NCBI GenBank assembly: GCA_038214085.1
Contig: JBBQSF010000034.1
Location: 1-24,175 of the forward strand
Direction of reading: 5' to 3'
Origin: JBBQSF01 sp038214085
GTDB taxonomy: Bacteria; Bacteroidota; Bacteroidia; Bacteroidales; CG2-30-32-10
Length of the DNA stretch: 24,175 bases
Below the pieces are notes generated by a model, which did no database searches, was not told the DNA's origin, and saw nothing but the letters and a program-made list of their open reading frames with translations. Below, piece by piece: positions 24,006 to 24,175 of this stretch. Each line of letters opens with the position of its first letter. Position 1 is the stretch's first letter. Both the position numbers and the translations under genes were made by a program.

Positions 24006-24175
24006 TTATCTAACCAAAGTAACTCTACCTGTATATTTGTATTCCTGAAAAGTATCGTCAAACAAAATAACCAACCAAGTATAAACGCCAATAGGTGCAA
24101 TTTTACTGCTGCCAATTGGTTTTCCATTCCAGAGTTCGAGCGCATTGCTGGTTTCATAAATTTTTTCTCCCCAGC
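24006..24175 (-). CDS. 3' end of a T9SS type B sorted protein (partial)
   Basis: The minus strand from the window edge to the stop at 24006-24008 encodes 55 residues beginning W-G-E-K-I-Y-E-T-S-N and ending Y-K-Y-T-G-R-V-T-L-V-R. This is the last part of a CHU_C / gliding-motility-associated C-terminal domain: W-G, then L-W-N-G-K, then G-V-Y-T-W, then G-R-V-T-L-V. It marks a protein exported by the type IX system. The body lies outside the window. It is 18 bp upstream of the collagen-like gene on the same strand, so the two probably form an operon. Confidence 0.9.
   Translation of the reverse strand, partial: WGEKIYETSNALELWNGKPIGSSKIAPIGVYTWLVILFDDTFQEYKYTGRVTLVR

Overview
The window comes from a member of the Bacteroidota (Bacteroidetes), probably an uncultured or environmental lineage. 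Four observations support this: (1) a T9SS type B (CHU_C / gliding-motility-associated) C-terminal domain on two proteins; (2) SprB-type and PKD repeats in a giant secreted protein; (3) the gene order rsfS-ftsH-LUD protein-DUF2007-cdsA-psd, a combination I associate with this phylum; (4) promoter boxes of the TAnnTTTG type with almost no Shine-Dalgarno sequences. The DNA is AT-rich by eye, except for a short GC-rich repeat near the left edge.

Layout. Positions 1-2200 are an accessory, repeat-rich zone read on the minus strand. It holds two units of the same design: a 154-155 bp palindromic repeat, then a headless 3' gene fragment, then a small intact gene. An 84 bp GC-rich repeat follows each intact gene. 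From 2200 to 13900 lies a core housekeeping block: coaD, a TlpA-like thioredoxin, a Nudix hydrolase divergent from pyrE, an SRPBCC protein, birA, rsfS, ftsH, a LutC-like LUD protein, DUF2007, cdsA, psd, a small Cys-containing secreted protein with its own promoter and terminator, a YjjG-type HAD phosphatase and a LutA-like Fe-S protein. From 14076 to the end is a cell-surface block: a DUF1573 protein in operon with a 1709-residue repeat adhesin bearing a T9SS sorting domain, a transposase remnant, and (minus strand) a collagen-like protein ending in an S74 chaperone domain. Just upstream of that on the minus strand is the 3' end of another T9SS type B protein.

How the genes fit together. The block 6925-11825 looks like one transcription unit linking ribosome silencing (RsfS), membrane-protein quality control (FtsH) and phosphatidylethanolamine synthesis (CdsA, Psd); the LUD, DUF2007, cdsA and psd junctions are only -4 to +3 bp. 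LutA and LutC homologues are both present but about 3 kb apart and without LutB. The surface block would supply large exported proteins that vary by repeat number. The least explained part is the two-unit palindrome-flanked array at 69-1979, which resembles a store of truncated toxin tails with partner genes. No rRNA, tRNA, CRISPR array or riboswitch was recognised.
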